A stretch of 64,000 bases of DNA from Enterococcus_D sp050529585 (GTDB taxonomy: Bacteria; Bacillota; Bacilli; Lactobacillales; Enterococcaceae). Below are positions 53,626-62,390 of the stretch, in pieces. A program made the translations under genes and the position numbers. The stretch covers positions 2,790,001 to 2,854,000 of the forward strand of contig NZ_CP172882.1 of the NCBI RefSeq assembly GCF_050529585.1. Direction: 5' to 3'. The notes under the pieces are model-generated. The model saw nothing but the letters and a program-made list of their open reading frames with translations. It made no database searches and was not told the origin of the DNA. Positions within the stretch are counted from its first letter, which is position 1, and each line of letters opens with the position of its first letter.

Positions 53626-55348
53626 CAAATCCTTTCTGTTGGGAATGGAACACTTCTTGATAGATTTTATTGTTGGCTAACAATTCATCATGGGTCCCTA
53701 TGCCATTGATTTTGCCATCGTCCATGACGATGATACGGTCGGCATCTTCAATGGAGTTGATACGTTGCGAGATAATGATCGTTGTTGTCCCCGGAATCTC
53801 CCGCTTCAACCCTTCGCGAATACTGCGATCGGTCTTGGTATCTACTGCACTCGTAGAGTCATCCAAAATCAAGATTTTGGGTTTTTTCAATAATGCGCGT
53901 GCAATAGTCAACCGCTGCTTTTGTCCACCAGAGACATTGTTTCCCCCTTGAGAAATCATCGTGTCATATTTATCAGGAAACTCTTGAATAAATGGATCTG
54001 CCTGTGCGATCGTTGCCACACGCCGAATTTCTTCATCTGACGCTTCTTCATTGCCCCAGCGTAAATTGTCATTAATGGTTCCGCTAAAGAGCACATTGTT
54101 TTGCAGCACCATGCTGACTTGGTCTCTTAAAACCGCTAAATCGTAGTCGCGGACATCATGTCCCCCTACTTTGACATGTCCTTCGATTACATCATAAAGT
54201 CTAGGGATCAATTGAACAAGGGATGATTTCCCACTACCTGTTCCACCGATGATGCCAATGACTTCTCCTGAAGCAATTTCAAGATTGGCATGTTCCAAGG
54301 CTAACTTATCTTTGTCATTCGCATAACTAAAGCAAACATCTTCAAACACGATCGAGCCATCACTGATGCTCATTAAAGGATCGGCAGTATTTTTCAAATC
54401 ACTTTCTTCGTCAAGTACTTCTACCACCCGTTCTGCGGAAGTTCTAGCAATCAGAATTTGAACAAACGCCATCGACATCATCATCAAGCTCATCAAAATT
54501 TGCATCGTGTAATTGAACATACTAACGAGTTCACCTGTAGTCAGGCTGCTTTGTTCAACAATCAATTGGGCACCGAACCAAGAAAGCAGCAACATGCATG
54601 TATAGACAGAAAATTGCATCAATGGCATGTTGAATGATACGATTCGTTGCGCCAACGTGAAATTGCGATAGACATCTTCAGATACTTTGTCAAAAATTTC
54701 TTCTTGTTGTTCTTCTCGGACATACGATTTAACGACCCGTACACCTTGCAGATTTTCTTGTACAACATTGTTCAACTTGTCATAGATTCGGAAGACTTTC
54801 AAAAACAGCGGATGGGCAAATTTGATCACCAAAGCCAACCCAATCGCCAAAACCGGCAACACGACAAGATAGATCGTCATCAGCTCTGGGCTGATAGTGC
54901 TGACCATCACCAAGGAAAAAATCAAGACCAAGGGGCTGCGGACAAGAATCCGAATGATCATTTGATAGGCATTTTGTACATTGGTCACATCTGTGGTCAT
55001 CCGCGTGATCAAACTCGCAGAAGAAAACCGATCAATATTGGAAAAAGAAAAATCTTGGATCCGTGAAAATAAGTTATGTCTTAAATTACGGGCGAACCCA
55101 GCAGAGGCGATCGCCGCCGTTCGTCCACCCAAAGTTCCTAGCAGCAACGCCAATAAAGACAATAAAAAAAGCAAACCACCATCTCGTAAAATTACGCCGG
55201 CGTCTCCTTTTTCGATCCCTTGGTCGATCATCATTGCCATGATCAAGGGCATGATCACATCTAAGGCCACTTCTCCGGCAACATATACGGGGGTCATTAG
55301 ACTGTCTTTTTTGTAGCTGCCCACATTTGCGAGCAATTTTTTTATCAT
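53609..55348 (-). CDS. Heterodimeric ABC exporter, degenerate-site half
   Basis: This is a 579-residue half-transporter, partner of the next gene (17-base overlap). The six-helix ABC_membrane domain is followed by an NBD with Walker A GGTGSGKSS and a normal signature VSGGQ, but Asp instead of the catalytic Glu (ILILDDSTSAVD) and Gln instead of the switch His (IIISQRI). This half therefore forms the inactive nucleotide site, and the functional site is the one with the partner's Walker A/B. The start at 55348 has AAGGGA upstream. A multidrug or lipid efflux role is usual. Confidence 0.9.
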   Translation of the reverse strand: MIKKLLANVGSYKKDSLMTPVYVAGEVALDVIMPLIMAMMIDQGIEKGDAGVILRDGGLLFLLSLLALLLGTLGGRTAAIASAGFARNLRHNLFSRIQDFSFSNIDRFSSASLITRMTTDVTNVQNAYQMIIRILVRSPLVLIFSLVMVSTISPELMTIYLVVLPVLAIGLALVIKFAHPLFLKVFRIYDKLNNVVQENLQGVRVVKSYVREEQQEEIFDKVSEDVYRNFTLAQRIVSFNMPLMQFSVYTCMLLLSWFGAQLIVEQSSLTTGELVSMFNYTMQILMSLMMMSMAFVQILIARTSAERVVEVLDEESDLKNTADPLMSISDGSIVFEDVCFSYANDKDKLALEHANLEIASGEVIGIIGGTGSGKSSLVQLIPRLYDVIEGHVKVGGHDVRDYDLAVLRDQVSMVLQNNVLFSGTINDNLRWGNEEASDEEIRRVATIAQADPFIQEFPDKYDTMISQGGNNVSGGQKQRLTIARALLKKPKILILDDSTSAVDTKTDRSIREGLKREIPGTTTIIISQRINSIEDADRIIVMDDGKINGIGTHDELLANNKIYQEVFHSQQKGFGEGEE

Positions 55349-55402
55349 TATTTTCTTCCCTTCTGTAAATGGCACCAAACACCGATTTTATGGTTACATC
55401 CA

Positions 55403-55431
55403 AGTTTACTGTATCACTTCTCCGAATACAA
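55403..55431 (-). promoter_or_regulatory. Candidate promoter of the ABC exporter operon
   Basis: On the minus strand, -35 TTGTAT (55426-55431) and -10 TAAACT (55403-55408) are 17 bases apart. Confidence 0.45.
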
Positions 55432-55447
55432 GCGTCTCGTTTGCTCT

Positions 55448-55550
55448 TTTTTTGAGAAAATTTCCTCAAAAATAGCTACCCCTTTTCAAGAAGATACAAA
55501 CGGTCTTTAAAAGCGACTGAGGTAGCCGTTTTTAAAGACCGTTGCTTGAA
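55448..55550 (-). promoter_or_regulatory. Structured RNA segment between the PASTA gene and the ABC exporter
   Basis: On the minus strand, a perfect 14-base hairpin stem (55530-55543 with 55499-55512) encloses a loop carrying GCTACC (55521-55526). That loop can pair with GGTAGC (55475-55480) downstream, giving a possible H-type pseudoknot. A second hairpin, TTTTTGAG/CTCAAAAA, follows at about 55448-55472. It may terminate the upstream operon or regulate the exporter. Confidence 0.55.
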
Positions 55551-55572
55551 TAATATGTGTCGCGCTGTTTTA

Positions 55573-57072
55573 CTACTCTTCCGTCTCAAGCGTTTCTTCA
55601 TCTGTCGATGGGGCCACCACAGATGTATCTTCCGGTACACTGGTTGTTGCCCCTTGCAGGTTGCCACGACTGATACCGATCGTGATCCACGTTTCTAACG
55701 GAATGAACTCACCATAGCGGCTCATTTCTACCACAGTTCCTTTGGGTTCAGCAGAATCGACATAATAAATGTCATAGTAGACATAGGCGCCTTTAGATTT
55801 GTATTCATCAAAGAACAATTTGGGCAAATCACCTTCAGTCGCTTGGAAGCGAATATCTTTCAAATATGGTTGTCCCAATGAATAAACAACTTTCACGGTT
55901 GGCAGACTATCGCCTTCGCCATATTCTTTGCCCGCTTCAACTGATTGACTGATGAAGCTGCCATAGGAAACATTCGTTGCATAGATCGTTGATACTTGAA
56001 CAGGTATCTTCGTTTCCAATCCTTGGGCCTCTTCGATCGTATATTGAGAGAAGTCCGGTACTGTCATGGCTTCGCCTTTTGACACTTTGACAAGGAAAGT
56101 ATCTTTCTTCGCCAGTTTGCTGCCTTTGACTGGTTCTTGAGAAACCACTAAATCAACCGCGACGCTATCTGAAAATACCGCTTCTTCTTTGTAAGATAAC
56201 TCATTTTTCTTGGCCCATTCGGCAGCTTCCGTCTTGGTTTTGCCAGTAAAATCTGTGACTTCGATATCTTTTTCAAAGACTTCTTTGCCCTTCGAATAAT
56301 AGACACTCAAGCGGTCTTTCCGGCGATATTTTGTCAGATCCAATTCTTTGTTGTTGGCTTCTTGCTTGATAAAGGCATTGGCTTTGACACTATCATCGAA
56401 TTGCTCGATCAAAGAAATATTTTCCGCTTTGTTGTCCTCGATCCATTGTTTGGCTGTCTCAGTTTCCATTTCTGAAAAATCAGGCAAGGTCAACTGTTCC
56501 TCTGGGTCTGGTCCAAGGCTTGCAGTCAGTGTCAAGGTCGCACCCTTTTTGATTTTTTTATCTGCAGCGATATCTTGGGCAATGATTTGATTGGTCTCCA
56601 TGTCAAAATCATAGGCTTGTTCAACCTTGAGAACCACACCTTCTTCATTGCTCCAAGTCCGTGCTTCCGAAAGATTGGTCGCTTTGAAATCAGGGACTTT
56701 GACATGCGTCAATTGATAGTAGACAACCCCGACCACGATTGCCAACAGCAGTGCAAGAGCCGATATAATAACTATTTTTTTACGTTTTCTATTTTTGTAT
56801 GTTGGATCAAATTCCGTTTCTTCTTGACCGAAACGACTCACTGCTTGTTGGCTTTTTTCTGGCTGTTCATCTACCTTGGTTTCTCGATCTCTTTGCTTAC
56901 TTCCGCGCCGGCTGCCAATTGATTCTGACTGGCTTGCTGTCTCTGGCGCTGTCTCCGGAGCTGTTTCTGGCGTCATTTTTTCATCTTCCGGTTGTGTAGC
57001 TGCTTGCGGTGTCGGTTCTTGTTTTTTGCCATCATACTTATCCGGACTAAAATTAGATAGGAAATCACTCAT
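55573..57072 (-). CDS. Membrane-anchored multi-PASTA protein without a kinase domain
   Basis: This is a 499-residue protein. The cytoplasmic N-terminal ~98 residues are low-complexity and charged and include tandem ETAP repeats near residues 36-46. One membrane helix (99-121) follows, then four PASTA repeats outside the cell at about 124-187, 194-261, 270-333 and 336-400, and a degenerate fifth at 401-470. PASTA domains bind peptidoglycan or beta-lactams, and normally sit on Stk1/PrkC kinases or PBPs. Here there is no kinase or transpeptidase domain. It overlaps the ABC ATPase gene by 8 bases and is probably part of that system. Confidence 0.88.
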   Translation of the reverse strand: MSDFLSNFSPDKYDGKKQEPTPQAATQPEDEKMTPETAPETAPETASQSESIGSRRGSKQRDRETKVDEQPEKSQQAVSRFGQEETEFDPTYKNRKRKKIVIISALALLLAIVVGVVYYQLTHVKVPDFKATNLSEARTWSNEEGVVLKVEQAYDFDMETNQIIAQDIAADKKIKKGATLTLTASLGPDPEEQLTLPDFSEMETETAKQWIEDNKAENISLIEQFDDSVKANAFIKQEANNKELDLTKYRRKDRLSVYYSKGKEVFEKDIEVTDFTGKTKTEAAEWAKKNELSYKEEAVFSDSVAVDLVVSQEPVKGSKLAKKDTFLVKVSKGEAMTVPDFSQYTIEEAQGLETKIPVQVSTIYATNVSYGSFISQSVEAGKEYGEGDSLPTVKVVYSLGQPYLKDIRFQATEGDLPKLFFDEYKSKGAYVYYDIYYVDSAEPKGTVVEMSRYGEFIPLETWITIGISRGNLQGATTSVPEDTSVVAPSTDEETLETEE

Positions 57073-57739
57073 GACGACTTAACACACCTTTACGAAGGTA
57101 CAAGACTTCATCGGCTTGTTGCGCAATCTCATTGGCATGGGTCACTACGATGACACACTTATTGTGGACATGGGCCAAGTCTCTAAAAATATCAATGATT
57201 TCTTGTTCCATGGCTTCATCTAAGTTTCCAGTTGGTTCATCTGCCAAAATAATGTCAACATTGGTTGCCAAAGCACGGGCGATGGCAACCCGTTGCTGCT
57301 CTCCACCAGATAGTTGATTGACTAAACGATTGGCTTTTTCTTTCGTAATACCAATATAATCCAACAGATTATAGGCTACTTCTTGCTGATTGTCCGGCAA
57401 CTTATTTTTGGTGATGGACATTGGCACCAATACATTCTCAACAGCACTTAAATAGGGAATCAAGTTGTAGCTTTGAAAGATGATGCTGATATCATCTCGC
57501 CGGTAATTCTCATGACCAATTTTTTCAATGTCTGTGCCTTCAAATAAGATTTCCCCACTTTTGGGGCTATCTAAGGCACTGATCAGTGAGAGAAAGGTAG
57601 TTTTCCCAGAACCAGATTGACCCAAGATTGCGTAAAAACGACCTTTTTCAAAGGCTACTGAGGTTTCTTTTAAAATGTAGCGACGTTGGTCGCCATCTTG
57701 GTAGTAATAATCGACTGCTTTGGTTTCTAATAATGTCAT
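57065..57739 (-). CDS. MacB/LolD-type ABC ATPase
   Basis: This is a 224-residue ATPase with Walker A GQSGSGKTT, signature LSGGEQQRVAIARAL, and Walker B IILADEPTGNLDE, typical of the MacB/LolD/BceA mechanotransmission family. It is translated 13 bases after the FtsX-like permease and overlaps the PASTA protein gene by 8 bases. It should power the permease encoded just before it. The family does not usually move substrates through the membrane but transmits force. Confidence 0.94.
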   Translation of the reverse strand: MTLLETKAVDYYYQDGDQRRYILKETSVAFEKGRFYAILGQSGSGKTTFLSLISALDSPKSGEILFEGTDIEKIGHENYRRDDISIIFQSYNLIPYLSAVENVLVPMSITKNKLPDNQQEVAYNLLDYIGITKEKANRLVNQLSGGEQQRVAIARALATNVDIILADEPTGNLDEAMEQEIIDIFRDLAHVHNKCVIVVTHANEIAQQADEVLYLRKGVLSRHE

Positions 57740-57752
57740 GGTGTTTTTCCTC

Positions 57753-59255
57753 CTACATCATGATTTTCTTCGGATTTAAGCGCAAGATATAGAGCAATGG
57801 CAAGACAGCTGACAACAAGACTGTTCCAAGTCCTAGCAATAAGTAGGTGATAATATACCCAATAGAAAAGGTCACTTGATACGCATTCTTGATATCATTC
57901 AGATCGATATCAGCTGATGACATCAAGCTGCTGTAATACACTACGCCATTGTCGTTTTGAGCATTCATAAAGTCATTTTGCATCAAGACGTTTGAGACTG
58001 CTCCACCTAAGAGATTCCCTGTTACCAACGAGACCAAAAGGGCAATTGCACTAACAAGAATAACTTCGATCACGATTTGACCGATTACTTTACCGCGACT
58101 TTCTCCTAAGGATAGATAAATGCCTAGTTCTTGTTTACGGTCTCGCAAGAAGAGTAATACCACCAATGAAATAATGAACATCGCTGCGATCGAAGCGATG
58201 ATCACGATGTAGTTGGCAATTATCCCCATCCGATTAAAGCCGCCAGCAATTTGCTCATATTGATCTGTATTGGCAACAACTTTGTAGTAATCCGGCAATA
58301 AAGCATCTGCTTCTTGTTTGAAGGCATCGACATCATCGATAGAATTCAACACAAACATCGGTTGATAGTATTGCTCTTCATCTGAAACATCCATGGTTTC
58401 ACCCCATAATTTTTCAGACTGGATTTTATTGAATTCTTTGACAAAATTATTGCTGGCATAAAAGGTATTGATTTGATCCATCAACATCCATGCTTGGTCA
58501 TTATTTTGGTTACTATCTGATTGACTGGACTGTGCGCTATCGTCCTTCTTAACGACAGAAAAAATCCCGGCAATCGTCACCGGATAATCAAAAGTCACAA
58601 CTGTAGTGCCTTCATCCGAAGCGTCATCATCCTCTTCACTCTCAGAAGCCTCTGTATAGACTTCACTGCGGATATCCCAAACGAGCTGATCACCGACAGA
58701 TAAGTTATTGGCTTCTGCGACTTCTTTACTCACCAAAACAGCACTTGTGGTCTCGTTCATATCTTTGTCGGTAAATCCGTCACCCTCGATCAATTTGATC
58801 AAGCCTTCCCGCATATCTAATGGCTCTGTCAAATTACCACCTTTCACAGAAAAATAGTTTCCGCCCATCCCCATAGATCCATCTTCAGGTGTATAGGCTT
58901 TTAATTTTTTGGTTTCAATATAACTAGTATTTGAGTAGTCATAATACTTCACATAACTCAACTCCCCGACTTGATCATACACATCTAATCCAGGAGATAT
59001 CGGATAAAAATCTTCACTATACTTTTCTTCATCTGACATATCAGCAGTTTCTTTTTCAAAACGCTCATAATCCATTTCAACTGTCGCCACGTTGCCCATT
59101 TTTTTCTTGGTTTCGGTTTCGACATTGGCCGTAGATTGTTGAATCGCTACTGCACCTGCGATGACATTTCCTAAAACAAATACAACTAAAAATAAAATAA
59201 ATGATTTCCCTTTTCTTCGAGTGATACTTTTTAATGCACGCTGCCAAAAATTCAT
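57753..59255 (-). CDS. FtsX/MacB-like ABC permease
   Basis: This is a ~500-residue permease with a first helix (residues 12-35), a large extracellular domain (about 36-350) and three C-terminal helices (about 355-380, 405-430, 460-490), the MacB four-helix topology. The outside domain carries acidic (SEEDDDASDEG) and Ser/Asn/Gln-rich (SAQSSQSDSNQNN) insertions. The start at 59255 has GGAGG eight bases upstream. It is the first gene of the three-gene operon with the ATPase and PASTA protein. It is not BceB, which has ten helices. Confidence 0.88.
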   Translation of the reverse strand: MNFWQRALKSITRRKGKSFILFLVVFVLGNVIAGAVAIQQSTANVETETKKKMGNVATVEMDYERFEKETADMSDEEKYSEDFYPISPGLDVYDQVGELSYVKYYDYSNTSYIETKKLKAYTPEDGSMGMGGNYFSVKGGNLTEPLDMREGLIKLIEGDGFTDKDMNETTSAVLVSKEVAEANNLSVGDQLVWDIRSEVYTEASESEEDDDASDEGTTVVTFDYPVTIAGIFSVVKKDDSAQSSQSDSNQNNDQAWMLMDQINTFYASNNFVKEFNKIQSEKLWGETMDVSDEEQYYQPMFVLNSIDDVDAFKQEADALLPDYYKVVANTDQYEQIAGGFNRMGIIANYIVIIASIAAMFIISLVVLLFLRDRKQELGIYLSLGESRGKVIGQIVIEVILVSAIALLVSLVTGNLLGGAVSNVLMQNDFMNAQNDNGVVYYSSLMSSADIDLNDIKNAYQVTFSIGYIITYLLLGLGTVLLSAVLPLLYILRLNPKKIMM

Positions 59256-59498
59256 TGTCATTTCCTCCAGTGACATTATTTTTTAACAATTATTCCATAC
59301 TTCCCACACAAGAACAATCTGAATAAATGGGGGTTATTTGAATTATTCTATTAAAATAACAAATAATAAATATATAAAAAGCGTATAAAAAGCATCTAAT
59401 CATCTATTATATAACTGAATTGTTATGAATGGACATTCTAACAGTTTTGTAAGGTAGCGTTTTAAATGTATTGTCAAAGTAATGCTACTGTTTTACAT

Positions 59499-59535
59499 AA
59501 AAAAAAGCACCTACTAGGTTGACTAGTAAGTACTT
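59499..59535 (-). terminator. Terminator after dtd
   Basis: On the minus strand a near-perfect 12-base stem (59524-59535 with 59505-59516) is followed by a T-run of eight. Confidence 0.85.
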
Positions 59536-59543
59536 ATCTTGAT

Positions 59544-59990
59544 TTATTTGTCTTTGGTGTCGATCACGATCGTTACTGGTCCATCATTGATCAGTGAGAC
59601 TTGCATATCCGCCCCAAATCGTCCCGTTGCCACGGTCAATCCTGCCTCTGTTAATCCTTGATTGAAGGCCTCGTACAGAGGGACAGCAATAACTGGCGGT
59701 GCCGCTTTGATAAAACTAGGCCGATTGCCTTTTTTGGTATCCCCATAAAGTGTAAATTGTGAAATACTTAAGATTGCCCCATCGATTGCCGACAAGGAAC
59801 GATTCATTTTGCCATCATCATCTTCAAAAATCCGTAAATGTTGGATCTTGCGAATCAGATAGTCCACATCTGCCTGCGTATCTTCATGCGTAATGCCCAA
59901 TAGAACCATCAATCCTTGCTTGATTTCACCTACAATGGTTCCTTCAATTGCCACACTGGCTTGACTGACACGTTGAATCACTGCTTTCAT
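59544..59990 (-). CDS. dtd: D-aminoacyl-tRNA deacylase
   Basis: This 148-residue homodimeric enzyme removes D-amino acids (and glycine) mischarged on tRNAs. The catalytic SQFTLYGDT and the cross-subunit motif NDGPVTIVID (variant of NxGPxT) are both present. The N terminus MKAVIQRVSQASV is characteristic. It lies 7 bases after rel, a very common neighbour in Firmicutes, and ends at a strong terminator. Confidence 0.96.
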   Translation of the reverse strand: MKAVIQRVSQASVAIEGTIVGEIKQGLMVLLGITHEDTQADVDYLIRKIQHLRIFEDDDGKMNRSLSAIDGAILSISQFTLYGDTKKGNRPSFIKAAPPVIAVPLYEAFNQGLTEAGLTVATGRFGADMQVSLINDGPVTIVIDTKDK

Positions 59991-59997
59991 CTAGCCA

Positions 59998-62208
59998 TCA
60001 TCCCTTCGTCCGTCTCACACTGTAAACATCAGGAATTTGCTTGATTTTATCAACGATCGAGCGCAGATGGGTCAAGTTTTGGATTGAAACTGTGATCCGA
60101 ATCGTAGCCATTTTGTCTTTATTGGTCTTGGCTTCTACACTGACCAAGCGCTTGCTGACAGTATTCACAGTTTGCAATACATCATTAAGCAGGCCTGAAC
60201 GATCATAGCCATAAATTTCAAGATCCGCATTGTATTCCTTATTATTCTCTGAAGCATCTTCCCATTCAACATCGATCAAGCGGTTCGCGGCTTCTTTGTT
60301 TTGAACATTTGGACAATCGCTGCGATGAATCGAGATGCCTCGCCCTTTGGTGATGTAACCAACAATGTCATCACCTGGAACGGGATTACAACAACGAGAA
60401 ATACGGATCAGCAAGTTGTCAACACCTTCGATCACAATGCCGCCTTCATGGCGAACCTTCATTTTTTCAGGTTCTTTTTTGGCTGGCTGATTGATCATAT
60501 CTTGTACTTGTTGTTTTTGTTTTTCGATCTGTTTTTCTCGTCGTTCTTCTTCCGTCAACCGATTGGCTAACGTTGTAGCACTGACTTCACCAAAGCCAAC
60601 TGAAGCAAATAAATCATCTTCAGTATTATAATTGAATCGTTCGCAAGCTTCAGCCATTTTACTTTTGGACAGAAACTCTTTTGGTACAAAGCCCATGTCC
60701 TGAAGGGTGCGGACAACTGCTTCATGGCCTTTGATGATATTTTCTTCACGGTCTTGATCTTTGAAGAAACGCTTGATTTTATTTTTTGCTTTACTGGTGG
60801 CCACCAATTTGATCCAGTCTTTGCTGGGACCGAATGAGTTCGGTGAGGTCAAAATTTCAATAATATCGCCATTTTTCAATTTATAGTCCAGTTGGACCAT
60901 TTTGCCATTGATCTTGGCACCAGTGGTTTTGTTGCCAATATCAGTATGGATACTGTAAGCAAAGTCAAGTGGACTTGATCCTTGCGGCAACTCGGTGACA
61001 TCCCCTTTAGGCGTAAAGACATAGACTTTATCGCTAAAGATATCTCCTTTGACACCTTCCATGAATTCAGAAGCATCATAAGATTCATCTTGCAATTCCA
61101 AAATTTCTTGGAACCACCCGACCTGCTGGGTCATTTTATCTGCTTTTACTTTCTCTGTTTTGCCTTCTTTGTACGCCCAATGCGCAGCTACCCCGAATTC
61201 GGCAATTTCGTGCATTTCATGGGTACGAATTTGAATTTCTACTGGATTGCCTTTCGGGCCAATGACCGTTGTATGCAGTGATTGATACATATTGGCTTTG
61301 GGCATTGCAATATAATCTTTGAATCGACCTGGCATCGGTTTCCATTTGGTATGGATCGTGCCTAAGACCGCATAACAATCTTTGATTGAATCAACAACTA
61401 CCCGAATAGCCAGCAAGTCGTAGATTTCATTGAATTGCTTCTTCTGGTCTTTCATCTTGCGATAGATTGAATAAATATGTTTTGGTCGGCCATAGATTTC
61501 TGCATAGATATCAAGTTCTTCTGTTGCAACACGAATCTCTTCCACCGTTTCTGACACATAAGCCACGCGTTCTTCCCGCTTGGTCTGCATCAAATGAACA
61601 ATACGATAATACTGTTGTGGATTCAAATAACGCAACGAAATATCTTCTAATTCCCACTTGATTCGGCTAATCCCTAATCGATGCGCTAATGGCGCATAAA
61701 TTTCCATCGTTTCTTGGGCGATGCGACGCTGTTTGTCCTCTCGCAAATGTTTCAGTGTTCGCATATTATGTAAACGGTCTGCTAGTTTGACCATAATGAC
61801 CCGTAGATCTTGTGCCATGGCGATCAACATTTTACGGTGATTTTCTGCTAATTGTTCTTCATGTGATTTATATTTGATTTTGCCTAATTTGGTGACACCA
61901 TCTACCAGCATCGCTACATCAGCACCAAAGTTTTCCTTTAAATCAGCTAATGTGATCTCCGTATCTTCGACTACATCATGCAAAAAGCCCGTAGCGATCG
62001 TATGGGGATCCATCTGCAGTTCGGCGAGGATTCCAGCGACTTGGATCGGGTGGATAATATAGGGCTCGCCAGATTTGCGGAATTGTTCTTTATGGGCTTC
62101 TGTGGCATAATCCAATGCTTTTTGGACAAATGCTACATGCTCATCACTCATATAATGCGATACCAAATTTATAACATTTGGGCCGGTCAATATGACTTCT
62201 TTCGCCAT
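59998..62208 (-). CDS. rel: Rel, bifunctional (p)ppGpp synthetase/hydrolase
   Basis: This is a 736-residue stringent factor. The N-terminal HD hydrolase has His53 and the His77-Asp78 pair in FLHDVVED. The synthetase domain has SIYRKMKDQ (RxKD motif) and YQSLHTTV. TGS, zinc-finger (CCNPVPGDDIVGYIT) and ACT domains follow. The intact HD motif indicates a functional hydrolase. The start at 62208 has AGGAGG eight bases upstream. An upstream in-frame Met lies within the structured leader and was rejected. Its own strong promoter and structured leader suggest transcript-level control. Confidence 0.96.
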   Translation of the reverse strand: MAKEVILTGPNVINLVSHYMSDEHVAFVQKALDYATEAHKEQFRKSGEPYIIHPIQVAGILAELQMDPHTIATGFLHDVVEDTEITLADLKENFGADVAMLVDGVTKLGKIKYKSHEEQLAENHRKMLIAMAQDLRVIMVKLADRLHNMRTLKHLREDKQRRIAQETMEIYAPLAHRLGISRIKWELEDISLRYLNPQQYYRIVHLMQTKREERVAYVSETVEEIRVATEELDIYAEIYGRPKHIYSIYRKMKDQKKQFNEIYDLLAIRVVVDSIKDCYAVLGTIHTKWKPMPGRFKDYIAMPKANMYQSLHTTVIGPKGNPVEIQIRTHEMHEIAEFGVAAHWAYKEGKTEKVKADKMTQQVGWFQEILELQDESYDASEFMEGVKGDIFSDKVYVFTPKGDVTELPQGSSPLDFAYSIHTDIGNKTTGAKINGKMVQLDYKLKNGDIIEILTSPNSFGPSKDWIKLVATSKAKNKIKRFFKDQDREENIIKGHEAVVRTLQDMGFVPKEFLSKSKMAEACERFNYNTEDDLFASVGFGEVSATTLANRLTEEERREKQIEKQKQQVQDMINQPAKKEPEKMKVRHEGGIVIEGVDNLLIRISRCCNPVPGDDIVGYITKGRGISIHRSDCPNVQNKEAANRLIDVEWEDASENNKEYNADLEIYGYDRSGLLNDVLQTVNTVSKRLVSVEAKTNKDKMATIRITVSIQNLTHLRSIVDKIKQIPDVYSVRRTKG

Positions 62209-62242
62209 GATTGTCGCCTCCTTCTTCTTGTTTTCAAAAATT

Positions 62243-62303
62243 AGACAGCAGTCCCTGACAAGAGGTTGCCGAAGCAAACTCTTTCAAGCATGGACTCCTG
62301 TCT
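62243..62303 (-). promoter_or_regulatory. Structured 5' leader of rel, attenuator-like
   Basis: On the minus strand, between the promoter and the start codon, a 12-base outer stem (62292-62303 with 62243-62254, one mismatch) encloses a second hairpin with a TTCG tetraloop (AGAGTTTGC/GCAACCTCT, one mismatch). AATTTTTG follows the 3' arm, so it resembles an intrinsic terminator or attenuator within the rel leader. Confidence 0.6.
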
Positions 62304-62328
62304 AAACCACTCTTTGATAATTACTGAC

Positions 62329-62357
62329 ATTATACAAACTTTTCTGGCTTTTTTCAA
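62329..62357 (-). promoter_or_regulatory. rel promoter
   Basis: On the minus strand, -35 TTGAAA (62352-62357) and a perfect -10 TATAAT (62329-62334) are 17 bases apart, giving a leader of about 110 bases before rel. Confidence 0.85.
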
Positions 62358-62390
62358 TCACCGGCGCTCGATATTCCAGGCCGAATCCTT

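Noticed and set aside
62209..62277. N-terminal extension of rel
   Set aside because: It lies in the structured leader. AGGAGG precedes the inner ATG, and family length fits the short form.
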